In this document: one piece after another, positions 1-6,650 of the stretch | How positions within the stretch are numbered: position 1 is the stretch's first letter | Layout of the letters: each line of letters opens with the position of its first letter | From: Syntrophales bacterium | GTDB lineage: Bacteria; Desulfobacterota; Syntrophia; Syntrophales; UBA2192 | Direction of reading: 5' to 3' | DNA: 8,892 bases | Assembly (NCBI GenBank): GCA_025454095.1 | Contig: JALOPC010000052.1 | Span: 1-8,892, forward strand | Notes under the pieces: model-generated | The model's input: only the letters and a program-made list of their open reading frames with translations | What the model was told of the DNA's origin: nothing | The model's database searches: none | Made by a program: the position numbers and the translations under genes

Positions 1-4
1 AGCC

Positions 5-250
5 ATGATCTGGCAGGCCGACCTGCTGCTTCTGACCCTGGTGGTGATCTGCGGGGTCACGACCCTCGTCCTGAAGGACCTGCTCGCCGCCACGCTGGTC
101 TTCAGTGTGTACAGTCTCCTGATGTGCCTGCTCTGGGCCGAAATGGGGGCCGTGGACGTAGCGTTCACGGAGGCAACCGTCGGCGCCGGGGTCAGCACGA
201 TGCTGTTCATCGCCACGATCCTGCGAACCACAAGGAGGAGCAAGGATTGA
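5..250 (+). CDS. MbhD-like DUF4040 subunit of Mrp/Mbh-type antiporter
   Basis: An 81-residue, almost wholly hydrophobic protein with three predicted membrane helices (about residues 4-22, 25-46 and 50-73) and a short basic tail. The stretch MGAVDVAFTEATVGAGVS (about 47-64) is the hallmark of the DUF4040/MbhD family, which is equivalent to part of the C-terminal region of MrpA and resembles NuoJ of complex I. The conserved Glu in FTEA lies in a membrane helix and is thought to belong to the ion pathway that couples neighbouring antiporter-like subunits. The ATG at 5 gives the usual family length, so the gene looks complete although it sits at the window edge. Its stop overlaps the start of the next gene in TTGA. 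An AAGGAGG for that next gene lies inside its last codons. The family call is firm; the precise role in this complex is inferred from homology. Confidence 0.88.
   Translation: MIWQADLLLLTLVVICGVTTLVLKDLLAATLVFSVYSLLMCLLWAEMGAVDVAFTEATVGAGVSTMLFIATILRTTRRSKD
232..238 (+). promoter_or_regulatory. Shine-Dalgarno site fixing the TTG start of the MbhE-like gene
   Basis: AAGGAGG lies eight bases before TTG 247. No ATG or GTG in that frame lies at a suitable distance, so this site decides the start. Confidence 0.75.
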
Positions 251-519
251 AACGGATCGCCCTGATCTCCACGCTGCTCGCCGGAGCCCTGCTGATCTGG
301 GGCACGCGCGATTTCCCTTCCTGGGGGGACCCCAACGCCCCGGCCTCCCGCCACGTCTCGCCGACCTACATCGAGGGCACGGTGAAGGATACGAGCATCC
401 CCAACGCCGTCACCTCCGTGCTGGGTGATTACCGGGGCTATGACACGATGTTCGAGACCGTCGTCATCTTCTGCGCCGGCATCGTGGTCATCAGCGTCCT
501 GAGGAGGCCCGACGCATGA
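247..519 (+). CDS. MbhE-like small subunit of Mrp/Mbh-type antiporter
   Basis: A 90-residue protein starting at TTG 247, which overlaps the preceding stop by four bases and has AAGGAGG at 232-238, eight bases upstream. The longer reading from ATG 124 runs out of frame through the DUF4040 gene and is not credible. There are two predicted membrane helices: residues about 3-19 and about 70-87. A polar segment lies between them. The segment from about 55 to 75, PNAVTSVLGDYRGYDTMFET, matches the family signature in which an Asn-Ala-Val plus Tyr-Arg-x-x-Asp-Thr pattern precedes the last helix. It corresponds to MbhE and to the extreme C-terminus of MrpA. The TTG start and the overlap suggest translational coupling to the gene before. 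It probably packs beside the DUF4040 protein and MnhB; this is known of the family and not visible here. Confidence 0.85.
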   Translation: MKRIALISTLLAGALLIWGTRDFPSWGDPNAPASRHVSPTYIEGTVKDTSIPNAVTSVLGDYRGYDTMFETVVIFCAGIVVISVLRRPDA

Positions 520-940
520 AAAAGGATTACTCCCTGCCGCAGGACCGCCCGATCGGCCCGAGCCTCATCATCGAGATGGGGGTGCGGGTCATGATCCCCT
601 TCATCCAGCTCTTCGGCCTGTACGTGATCGCCCACGGCCACCTGAGCCCGGGGGGAGGGTTCCAGGGCGGCGTCGTGCTGGGGGCCTCGTTCATCCTGAT
701 GGCGATCGCCTTCGATCGGGCGTGTTCATCTACACCGGCACGGGCGTGCTGTGCGCCCTGCTCGGGGGGCTCTTCCTCGACTACAGCGCCATGGACGTCC
801 TCCTGGCGCTCGGGCCGGTCGAGTGGCGCTCCATGGGGGTGTTCATCGTCGAACTCGGCGTGGGGCTGGCGGTCACGAGCATCATGGCGTCGCTGTTCTG
901 GGACCTCGCCTCGGGCGGGGACATGGAGAAGGGGCTCTGA
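516..940 (+). pseudogene. mnhB: MnhB antiporter subunit, disrupted by deletion and frameshift
   Basis: The gene starts at ATG 516 (overlap ATGA with the previous stop, AGGAGG at 502-507). The first 67 or so codons are typical of MnhB, with the family signature SPGGGFQGG at about residues 44-52 after a first membrane helix, and reading continues to ILMAIAFD at about 710-716. From 722 the protein resumes in another frame as VFIYTGTGVLCALLGG and ends at 940 with MSMG-type final helices. To join the frames, a number of bases equal to 3n+1 must be missing. MnhB homologues normally carry roughly 15-18 residues between the Ala-Phe-Asp stretch and the Gly-Val-x-Ile-Tyr helix, so the lesion looks like a deletion of about 46-55 bases and not a single-base slip. 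Both halves keep good coding character. It may be a real mutation, strain variation or an assembly collapse. The upstream frame happens to stay open into mnhC, giving a false 271-residue fusion. Confidence 0.85.
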
Positions 941-941
941 G

Positions 942-1331
942 ATGGACGCGATCCTGACGGAAATCATCGCCAAGTACAACTACTGGATCTACGTCGTGCT
1001 GATGATGATCGGCTTCTACGCGATGATCGGCAAGAACAACCTCGTGAAGAAACTCCTCGGGATGAACATCTTCCAGACGGCCATCATCCTCATGTTCATC
1101 TCCGCGGGCGTGAAGAAAGGCGGCTTGATCCCGATCATCGACAAGCAGGCCGCACTGGAGCACGGCGTCAACTCGGCGCTGATCAACAACCCGGTGCCCC
1201 ACGTCCTGATGCTGACGGCCATCGTGGTCTCCGTCAGCGTCACGGGAGTCGCGCTGGCGCTCATGCAGCGGATCTACCGGCGCTACGGAACGCTGGAAGA
1301 AAACGAAATCCTGGAGAAGATGGACCGGTGA
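942..1331 (+). CDS. mnhC: MnhC (NuoK-like) antiporter subunit
   Basis: A 129-residue NuoK/MnhC-family protein. There are three predicted membrane helices (about residues 13-30, 36-58 and 83-107). The third begins with the family pattern NNPVPHVLMLTAIVVSVSVTG, where the Pro-x-Pro-His/Gln and Leu-Thr-Ala-Ile-Val residues are conserved. NuoK-type subunits carry one ion channel half and sit between the antiporter-like subunits and the rest of the membrane arm. The C-terminus is charged and probably cytoplasmic (YRRYGTLEENEILEKMDR). The ATG at 942 lies one base after the mnhB stop, with a purine-rich GGAGAAGGGG upstream inside mnhB. The stop overlaps the GTG of the next gene in GTGA. The gene is intact, although its frame happens to coincide with the open out-of-frame tail of mnhB. 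Confidence 0.92.
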   Translation: MDAILTEIIAKYNYWIYVVLMMIGFYAMIGKNNLVKKLLGMNIFQTAIILMFISAGVKKGGLIPIIDKQAALEHGVNSALINNPVPHVLMLTAIVVSVSVTGVALALMQRIYRRYGTLEENEILEKMDR

Positions 1332-2824
1332 GCCCGACCAACCTGCACATGTACGCCCTCGCCACCCCCCTGATCGGGGCCTTCGCGGTCATGGTCCTGG
1401 GGCGTTATTCCCGGCGGGCCGTGGCTCCCATCGTCCTGGGCGTGCTGTCCTTTTCTTTCGCCGCGGCCCTCACCGTCTTTCTGCAGGTGCTCAGCGGCGG
1501 CGGGTTCCGCTACGTCGTCGGCAACTGGCTTGCCCCCTACGGGATCGAGCTGTCCGTCGATCACCTGGGTTCCCTCATGCAGGTGCTCGTCTCGGGCGTG
1601 GCCCTGACGGCCAGCGTCTCCGCTTTGAAGAGCGTGGCCAACGACCTGCAGGACCGGCAGCACCTGTTCTTCACCCTGTACCTGATCCTCATCGCCGGCC
1701 TGCACGGCCTGGTGCTGACGGCGGATGCCTTCAACGTCTACGTGCTGCTCGAAATCGCCTCGATCACGGCCTACGGGCTCATCGCCCTGGGTCGGGGGCG
1801 CGCGATCGTCTCGAGCTTCAACTACGTCATCATGGGCTCCACGGGTGCCTGCTTCTACCTGCTGGGCATCGGCTACCTCTACATCCTCACCGGCACGCTG
1901 AACATGGCTGACCTGGCGCGGATCATCCCGACCCTGCAAAGCGGGCCGGCCCTGGCCACGGCGTTCTCGTTCTGCATCGTCGGCCTGTGGATCAAGATGG
2001 CCTTTTTCCCGCTGCACGTCTGGCTGCCCAACGCCTACTCCGACATGCCCGACGGCGCCGCGGTGCTGGTCGCGCCGCTCATGACCAAGGTCACAATCTA
2101 CCTGATGATCCGGTTCATGTTCTCGATCTTCTCGCCGGCCTACGAGTTCATCCAGCACGCGGGGGTGCAGCAGATCGTCGTGGGGATGGCGGCCCTGGGC
2201 ATCGTCTGCGCCTCGGCCATGGCCCTCGGCCAGAAAAACCTGCGGCGGATGCTGACGTACCTCATCATTGCCGAAGTCGGTTACATGGTCGGCGGCGTGT
2301 GGCTGGCCAATACGCAGGGCTTGACCGGGGCGATCCTCCACATCGTCAACGACGCGCTGATGACGCTGTGCCTGTTCCTGGCCGTCTCGGCGATCGCCTC
2401 CCGGGCGGGGGCGCTCGACTTCGAGAGTCTCCGGGGGCTTTTCCGGCGCATGCCGGTCACCATGGCGGCCCTGGTCGTCGCGGCCCTGTCCATGATCGGC
2501 GTGCCGCCCACCTGCGGGTTCTTCAGCAAGTGGTACCTGCTTCTCGGCGGCATCCAGGCGGGGCAGTGGCTCTACGTCGGCGCGCTGATCTTCAGCAGCC
2601 TCGTGAATGCCGTCCTGTTCTTCCGGGTGATCGAGATCGCCTACTTCCGGACGCCCGACGAGGGCGCGCACGGGTCGGGCCACGAGGCCGTACCGATCCG
2701 GGAGGCGCCGGCGGCGATGCTGCAGCCGCTCGTGGCGGCCGCAGCGGCGCTGGTCGTCGTCGGCCTGGCGACGGGGCCGCTCGTGCAGCACGTGATCCGC
2801 TTCGCCCTGCCGGGCGGGTTCTGA
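1328..2824 (+). CDS. mnhD: MnhD-type antiporter-like subunit (first of three)
   Basis: A 498-residue proton-conducting membrane transporter (PF00361 type), mostly hydrophobic with about 14 predicted helices. Canonical pathway residues are present: Glu142 in VLLEIASITAYG (TM5), Lys223 in IKMAFFPLHVWLP (TM7), Lys254 in LMTKV (TM8) and Lys401 in FFSKWYLL (TM12). The TM5, TM7 and TM8 positions match those essential in MrpD. In the TM10-11 region the usual His-x3-His-x3-Lys pattern reads His338, Asp342, Thr346, so the second His and the Lys are absent. The GTG start at 1328 overlaps the mnhC stop by four bases and has GGAG at 1313-1316; ATG at 1349 is an alternative. The C-terminal loop after TM13 (about residues 440-460) is short and polar. 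It is expected to carry the Na+(or K+)/H+ exchange with the neighbouring subunits. Cation specificity cannot be read from the sequence. Confidence 0.92.
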   Translation: MSPTNLHMYALATPLIGAFAVMVLGRYSRRAVAPIVLGVLSFSFAAALTVFLQVLSGGGFRYVVGNWLAPYGIELSVDHLGSLMQVLVSGVALTASVSALKSVANDLQDRQHLFFTLYLILIAGLHGLVLTADAFNVYVLLEIASITAYGLIALGRGRAIVSSFNYVIMGSTGACFYLLGIGYLYILTGTLNMADLARIIPTLQSGPALATAFSFCIVGLWIKMAFFPLHVWLPNAYSDMPDGAAVLVAPLMTKVTIYLMIRFMFSIFSPAYEFIQHAGVQQIVVGMAALGIVCASAMALGQKNLRRMLTYLIIAEVGYMVGGVWLANTQGLTGAILHIVNDALMTLCLFLAVSAIASRAGALDFESLRGLFRRMPVTMAALVVAALSMIGVPPTCGFFSKWYLLLGGIQAGQWLYVGALIFSSLVNAVLFFRVIEIAYFRTPDEGAHGSGHEAVPIREAPAAMLQPLVAAAAALVVVGLATGPLVQHVIRFALPGGF

Positions 2825-2878
2825 GGTGCGGGATGCAGGGGATAGGGAAAAACAAGCCCGTTGGGGTGTCCAACTGAG

Positions 2879-4348
2879 ATGAATCTTCAACCTTCAACCT
2901 GGCCGCTTGCGGCGGTCCTGATCTCCCTGCTGGGGACGGTGCCGATCCTGCTGTCGGAGAGACGCCCCAACCTCCGGGAAACCTGGACGGTGCTGATCTC
3001 CCTGGGCAAGTTCGCGATCATCGCCTCCATGCTGCCGGCCGTGCTCGAGGGCGGCGGCTACCGGTTCACCCTGGCGGAGGTCCTCCCGGGGGTGGCGATC
3101 GCCCTGCGGGTGGATGCCATGGGGATGTACTTCGCCCTGGTGGCGTCCTTTCTCTGGATCCTGACCTCGATCTACTCGATCGGCTACATGCGAGCCCTCG
3201 ACGAGCACGACCAGACGCGCTACTACGCCTCGTTTGCGGTGGCCATGTCGGCGACCATCGGCGTTGCGTTCTCCGCGAACCTGCTCACGCTGTACCTCTT
3301 CTACGAGATGCTCTCCCTGTCGACCTATCCGCTGGTGACGCACAAGCAGGACGCCGAGGCGCGCTCCGCGGGCCGGAAGTACCTGACGTACCTGCTGGGC
3401 ACCTCCGTCGCCCTCACCCTGCCGGCGATGATCCTGATCTACGTGCTGACGGGCACGCTCGACTTTTCCGTCGGCGGGATCCTGGCGGGCAAGGCCGACG
3501 CCTCGACGGTGTCGATCCTGCTCGTGCTGCTCGTCTTCGGGTTTGCCAAGGCGGCCGTCATGCCCCTGCACGGGTGGCTCCCCGCCGCGATGGTGGCCCC
3601 CACGCCGGTGAGCAGCTTCCTGCACGGTGTGGCCGTCGTCAAGGTCGGGGTGTTTTCGATTTTACGGATGGTGTTCTTCATCTTCGGCACGGGCCTGCTC
3701 GCCGATCTCAACCTGGGCGCGGTCCTCACCGCCCTGGCCTCCGTCACGATCCTCGGGGCGTCGCTCGTGGCCCTCACGCAGGACAACCTCAAGCGGCGGC
3801 TGGCCTACTCCACCATCAGCCAGCTCTCCTACATGATCCTCGGCGCGGGGATGCTGACGACGGCGGGCATGGCGGGAGGGCTTCTGCACCTGTCCATGCA
3901 CGCATTCGGCAAGATCACCCTGTTCCTCTGCGCCGGGGCGATCTACATCGCCGCCCACAAGAGCAACATCAGCGAAATGGACGGACTGGGCCGCCGGATG
4001 CCGGTGACCTATGCGGCCTTTTTCATGGCCTCGCTGTCGATCATCGGCATGCCGCCGATGGGGGGCTTCCTGAGCAAGTGGAGCCTGGTGGTCGGGGCCA
4101 TCGACGGCGGGCAGCTGCTGCTCGTGGCGGTGGTGCTGGTCAGCTCCCTGCTCAGTGCCGCCTATTTCTTTCCCATCGTGTACCGGGGGTTTTTCGCCCG
4201 GGCCGCCGGGGAAAACGGGCCGGAGGAGATCCGGGAGGCGCCGATCCTTTGCCTGATCCCGCTGAGCGTCACGGCGCTGTTCTGCCTGGGGCTGTTTCTC
4301 TGGCCGTCGCTGGCCCTGCAGCTGATTCAAATGGTCGTGTCGCCCTGA
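2879..4348 (+). CDS. Antiporter-like subunit, NuoL/MrpA-N-like (second of three)
   Basis: A 489-residue PF00361-type membrane protein with about 14 helices. It has every canonical pathway residue: Glu143 in LFYEMLSLSTYP, Lys224 in FAKAAVMPLHGWLP, His249 and Lys255 in SSFLHGVAVVKVG, His337/His341/Lys345 in LLHLSMHAFGKITLF, and Lys400 in FLSKW. The AMVAPTPVSSFLH stretch is closer to NuoL and the N-terminal half of MrpA than to MnhD, and SIGYM near residue 103 is also MrpA-A/NuoL-like, so this may fill the MrpA role. ATG 2879 is preferred; an in-frame TTG at 2861 would add six unconvincing residues. This is the only gene of the core operon separated by a real gap (54 bases) and the Shine-Dalgarno is weak. 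The first codons run over a CTTCAAC tandem repeat, so the N-terminus is atypical. Confidence 0.9.
   Translation: MNLQPSTWPLAAVLISLLGTVPILLSERRPNLRETWTVLISLGKFAIIASMLPAVLEGGGYRFTLAEVLPGVAIALRVDAMGMYFALVASFLWILTSIYSIGYMRALDEHDQTRYYASFAVAMSATIGVAFSANLLTLYLFYEMLSLSTYPLVTHKQDAEARSAGRKYLTYLLGTSVALTLPAMILIYVLTGTLDFSVGGILAGKADASTVSILLVLLVFGFAKAAVMPLHGWLPAAMVAPTPVSSFLHGVAVVKVGVFSILRMVFFIFGTGLLADLNLGAVLTALASVTILGASLVALTQDNLKRRLAYSTISQLSYMILGAGMLTTAGMAGGLLHLSMHAFGKITLFLCAGAIYIAAHKSNISEMDGLGRRMPVTYAAFFMASLSIIGMPPMGGFLSKWSLVVGAIDGGQLLLVAVVLVSSLLSAAYFFPIVYRGFFARAAGENGPEEIREAPILCLIPLSVTALFCLGLFLWPSLALQLIQMVVSP
2885..2900 (+). repeat. CTTCAAC tandem repeat inside the start of the second antiporter gene
   Basis: CTTCAAC occurs twice in tandem (2885-2891, 2892-2898) plus two more bases, coding part of the first residues MNLQPSTW. 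It resembles the pyrimidine-rich repeat near 8429 and follows a G-rich spacer. Confidence 0.6.
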
Positions 4349-4385
4349 GAGGTACGCGGAGCCGCATCGTAGAGGAATCGAACGC

Positions 4386-4526
4386 ATGAACGACAACAGC
4401 AAGGACCCGCAAGGTGAAAACGAGATCCTGGCCCACGAGCCGGTCAAGGGGTATCGCCCCGTGCTGATCGCGTTTGTCGCGATGGGCGCCCTCTATCTTG
4501 CCGTCATCCTGGCCAGGACCCTGTGA
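4386..4526 (+). CDS. 46-residue single-span membrane protein of the antiporter operon
   Basis: A short reading frame, ATG 4386 to TGA 4524, coding 46 residues. AGAGGAA at 4371-4377 gives a plausible ribosome site. The first 24 residues are polar and acidic (NDNSKDPQGENEILAHEP), then KGYRP leads into one hydrophobic helix, about residues 25-43 (VLIAFVAMGALYLAVILA), ending ArgThrLeu. The charge pattern suggests a single-span protein; orientation is uncertain. It sits between two antiporter-like subunits, is 37 bases after one stop and its own stop overlaps a possible GTG of the next gene, so it is almost surely part of the operon. It may be an accessory subunit comparable to the small single-span subunits of complex I-like enzymes. 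No family is recognised. Coding status rests on position, ribosome site, hydrophobic helix and third-position G/C bias. Confidence 0.72.
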   Translation: MNDNSKDPQGENEILAHEPVKGYRPVLIAFVAMGALYLAVILARTL

Positions 4527-4531
4527 AGGAG
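4526..4531 (+). promoter_or_regulatory. Shine-Dalgarno site deciding the GTG 4538 start
   Basis: AAGGAG, six bases before GTG 4538, partly overlaps the stop codon of the 46-residue gene. It favours 4538 over the in-frame GTG at 4523 and implies that translation of the two small proteins is coupled. Confidence 0.7.
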
Positions 4532-4537
4532 TGCAAG

Positions 4538-4807
4538 GTGAACCACAACGGTGTCAACCCGGGGCCGAACAGGCCTCCCCTGATCCCCCCGCAGACCCTC
4601 AAATGGCTGCTGGCCGGTTTTTACGGCGTTCTGGCCCTGCTGTTCCTGGCCGACGGCGTCTATCACCGGCACGCCATTTTCCCCTGGGAGGAATGGTTCG
4701 GGTTCTATGCCGTGTTCGGATTCGTGGCCTGCGTGATGCTCGTGCTCGTCGCGAAGCATCTGCTGCGCCCGATCGTCATGCGCGACGAGGACTACTATGA
4801 TCGCTAG
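4538..4807 (+). CDS. Small two-span membrane protein of the antiporter operon
   Basis: An 89-residue protein starting at GTG 4538, preceded at six bases by AAGGAG (4526-4531). An in-frame GTG at 4523 overlaps the previous stop but has no such site and would add only five residues. The N-terminus is polar and Pro/Asn-rich, followed by two predicted helices (about residues 24-42 and 55-77) joined by a loop with HRHAIFPWEEWFGFYAVFG. The tail reads LLRPIVMRDEDYYDR; a similar basic-then-acidic ending with Asp-Tyr-Tyr-Asp is, as I recall, found in small proteins beside Mrp-like clusters of other proteobacteria, but no named function is known to me. It overlaps the start of the next gene by 11 bases. 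A structural or assembly role in the complex is inferred purely from context. Confidence 0.82.
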   Translation: MNHNGVNPGPNRPPLIPPQTLKWLLAGFYGVLALLFLADGVYHRHAIFPWEEWFGFYAVFGFVACVMLVLVAKHLLRPIVMRDEDYYDR

Positions 4808-6578
4808 CGCCTTCCCCCCGGGGCTGATCCTGATCCTGGGCGCGGTGCCGGCCGTCCTGCTGCGGGGGCGGGCCCGCGGCGCCTGGATGCTGCTCGTCCC
4901 GGTGCTCAGCCTGCTCAACATGCTGGCGCTGCCGGAGGGGAATCACTTCCTTCTGCCGTTTTTCCGCCAGGAGCTGGTGCTGGCCCGTGTCGACCGGCTG
5001 AGTGTCGTCTTCGGGATCATTTTTCACCTCATCGCGTTCATCGCGAACCTCTACGCCCTGAAGGTGGAGGACCGGTTCCAGAACGCCGCCGGGCTCGTGT
5101 ACGCCGGGGCGGCCATCGGTGCGGTCTTCGCCGGCGACCTGCTCACGCTGTTCGTTTTCTGGGAGATGATGACCCTCAGTGCCGCGTTCCTGATCATGGC
5201 GCGGCGCACCGAGCGGGCGCTGGCCGCGGGGTTCCGTTACCTGCTGGTGCACGTCGTGTCAGGGCTGTTTCTGCTGGGCGGCATCCTGCTGCAGGTCAAG
5301 AGCACGGGCTCCGTCGCCTTCGACTTCATCGGGCTCGGGACCCTTTCGTCCTGGCTGATCTTCATCGGCTTCGGCGTCAACAGCGCGTGGCCGCTCCTGC
5401 ACTTCTGGCTGCCCGACGCCTACCCCGAGTCCACCGTGACCGGCGCCGTGTTCCTCTCGGCCTTCACCACGAAGACGGCCGTCTACGTCCTGGCCCGGGC
5501 CTTCCCGGGCACGGAAGCCCTGATCTGGATTGGCGCCGTCATGACGGTCTTCCCGATCTTCTACGCCGTCATCGAGAACGACCTGCGCCGCGTGCTGGCC
5601 TACAGCCTGATCAACCAGGTCGGCTTCATGATGGTCGGCATCGGGATCGGCACCCCGCTGGCCCTGAACGGCGCCGTGGCGCACGCGTTCAGCCACATCC
5701 TGTACAAGGGGCTGCTGTTCATGTCCATGGGGGCGGTGCTGTTCCGGACCGGGAAGATCAACGCGACGGACCTGGGCGGTCTGTGCCGGTCCATGCCCTG
5801 GACCTGCACGTTCTGCATCGTCGGGGCGGCCTCCATCTCCGCCTTCCCGCTGTTCAGCGGCTTCGTCAGCAAGTCCATGGTCATGGAGGCGGCTGCGCTC
5901 GGCGACATGCGCCTGGTGTGGTTCATGCTGCTCTTTGCCTCGGCGGGCGTGTTCCACCACGCCGGGATCAAGGTCCCCTTCTTCGCCTTCCTGTCGCACG
6001 ATTCGGGCATTCGCTGCAAGGAGGCGCCGTGGCACATGCTGCTGGCGATGGGCCTGGCCGCGGCGCTCTGCATCGGCATCGGCGTGTTCCCGCAGGCCCT
6101 CTACAGCCTGCTGCCCTACGCCACGGAGTACCGGCCCTATGAAGCCGGGCATGTGATTTCGCAGACCCAGCTGCTGTTCTTCTCCGCCTTGGCCTTCACG
6201 CTGCTGCTGCTCGCGGGGGTCTACCCGGCAGAGATCCGCGCGATCAACCTCGATGTCGACATCCTGACCCGCAAGGGCGGGCGCGCCTTTTACCGCCTCG
6301 CGGACCGCGCCCTGAACGCCCTGAACGACTGGGCCGACGAGGTCGTCTCCCATCGCCTGACGCGCCGGCTGGCCCTGTTCTTCCGGATGCCGGCCTGCAA
6401 CCTGCAGCGCCTCGGCTTCGGCGCGCTGGCCCGGGTTGTCGGAAACCACGAGTGGATGAAGGCCAAGCTGTCGGTTTCGGAGTTCCGCTGCGAGCACGGC
6501 GCGCACCCCGTCGGCGAGGGCGTCCTGCGAGCGGTACTGTTGCTGACGGTCCTGACGATCCTGGTGCTCGTCTGGTAG
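4797..6578 (+). CDS. Antiporter-like subunit with C-terminal lateral-helix-like extension (third of three)
   Basis: A 593-residue PF00361-type protein, often labelled Na+/H+ antiporter subunit D. The core has Glu123 in FVFWEMMTLSAAF (TM5), Lys226 in FTTKTAVY (TM8), His296/His300/Lys304 in AHAFSHILYKGLLF (TM10-11) and Lys359 in FVSKSM (TM12). In TM7 the canonical Lys, seven residues before the conserved His of LLHFWLP (His202), is Asn195. After the core, residues about 480-570 are charged and amphipathic (KGGRAFYRLADRALNALNDW and onward) and are followed by a last hydrophobic helix at about 575-593. This resembles the lateral helix plus anchoring helix of NuoL. The ATG at 4797 follows GAGGA with a five-base gap and overlaps the previous gene by 11 bases. 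It is the last gene of the operon. The Asn at TM7 may be general in this subfamily and not a mutation. Confidence 0.9.
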   Translation: MIASAFPPGLILILGAVPAVLLRGRARGAWMLLVPVLSLLNMLALPEGNHFLLPFFRQELVLARVDRLSVVFGIIFHLIAFIANLYALKVEDRFQNAAGLVYAGAAIGAVFAGDLLTLFVFWEMMTLSAAFLIMARRTERALAAGFRYLLVHVVSGLFLLGGILLQVKSTGSVAFDFIGLGTLSSWLIFIGFGVNSAWPLLHFWLPDAYPESTVTGAVFLSAFTTKTAVYVLARAFPGTEALIWIGAVMTVFPIFYAVIENDLRRVLAYSLINQVGFMMVGIGIGTPLALNGAVAHAFSHILYKGLLFMSMGAVLFRTGKINATDLGGLCRSMPWTCTFCIVGAASISAFPLFSGFVSKSMVMEAAALGDMRLVWFMLLFASAGVFHHAGIKVPFFAFLSHDSGIRCKEAPWHMLLAMGLAAALCIGIGVFPQALYSLLPYATEYRPYEAGHVISQTQLLFFSALAFTLLLLAGVYPAEIRAINLDVDILTRKGGRAFYRLADRALNALNDWADEVVSHRLTRRLALFFRMPACNLQRLGFGALARVVGNHEWMKAKLSVSEFRCEHGAHPVGEGVLRAVLLLTVLTILVLVW

Positions 6579-6593
6579 GGAAGGGATGTGAAA

Positions 6594-6629
6594 AAAAAGA
6601 GAGGGCGCGACGGCATGCCCTCTCTTTTT
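6594..6629. terminator. Bidirectional intrinsic terminator between the antiporter operon and greA
   Basis: AAAAAGAGAGGGC at 6594-6606 pairs perfectly with GCCCTCTCTTTTT at 6617-6629, a 13-bp stem with a 10-base loop. On the plus strand the stem ends in five T; on the minus strand the run is eight T (6598-6591 complement). It lies 16 bases after the antiporter stop and 22 bases after the greA stop, so it can end both convergent transcripts. Confidence 0.92.
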
Positions 6630-6650
6630 GCGTCATGAGGAAGGATTTCG

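Noticed and set aside
516..1331. An open 271-residue frame that looks like an MnhB-MnhC fusion
   Set aside because: Residues from about 69 to 142 are Ser/Arg/Cys-rich out-of-frame translation of the mnhB second half, whose true frame at 722-940 gives clear MnhB helices. It is a consequence of the mnhB frameshift.
1283..2890. A long open minus-strand frame of 535 codons opposite the first MnhD-type gene
   Set aside because: Its product is His/Asp/Gly/Gln/Arg-rich low-complexity protein with no recognisable domain, typical of the antisense of G+C-rich membrane protein genes. The plus-strand gene explains the region.
5259..6506. A 415-codon minus-strand frame opposite the third antiporter gene
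   Set aside because: It has the same antisense composition as the other shadow frames and no ribosome site or family motif.
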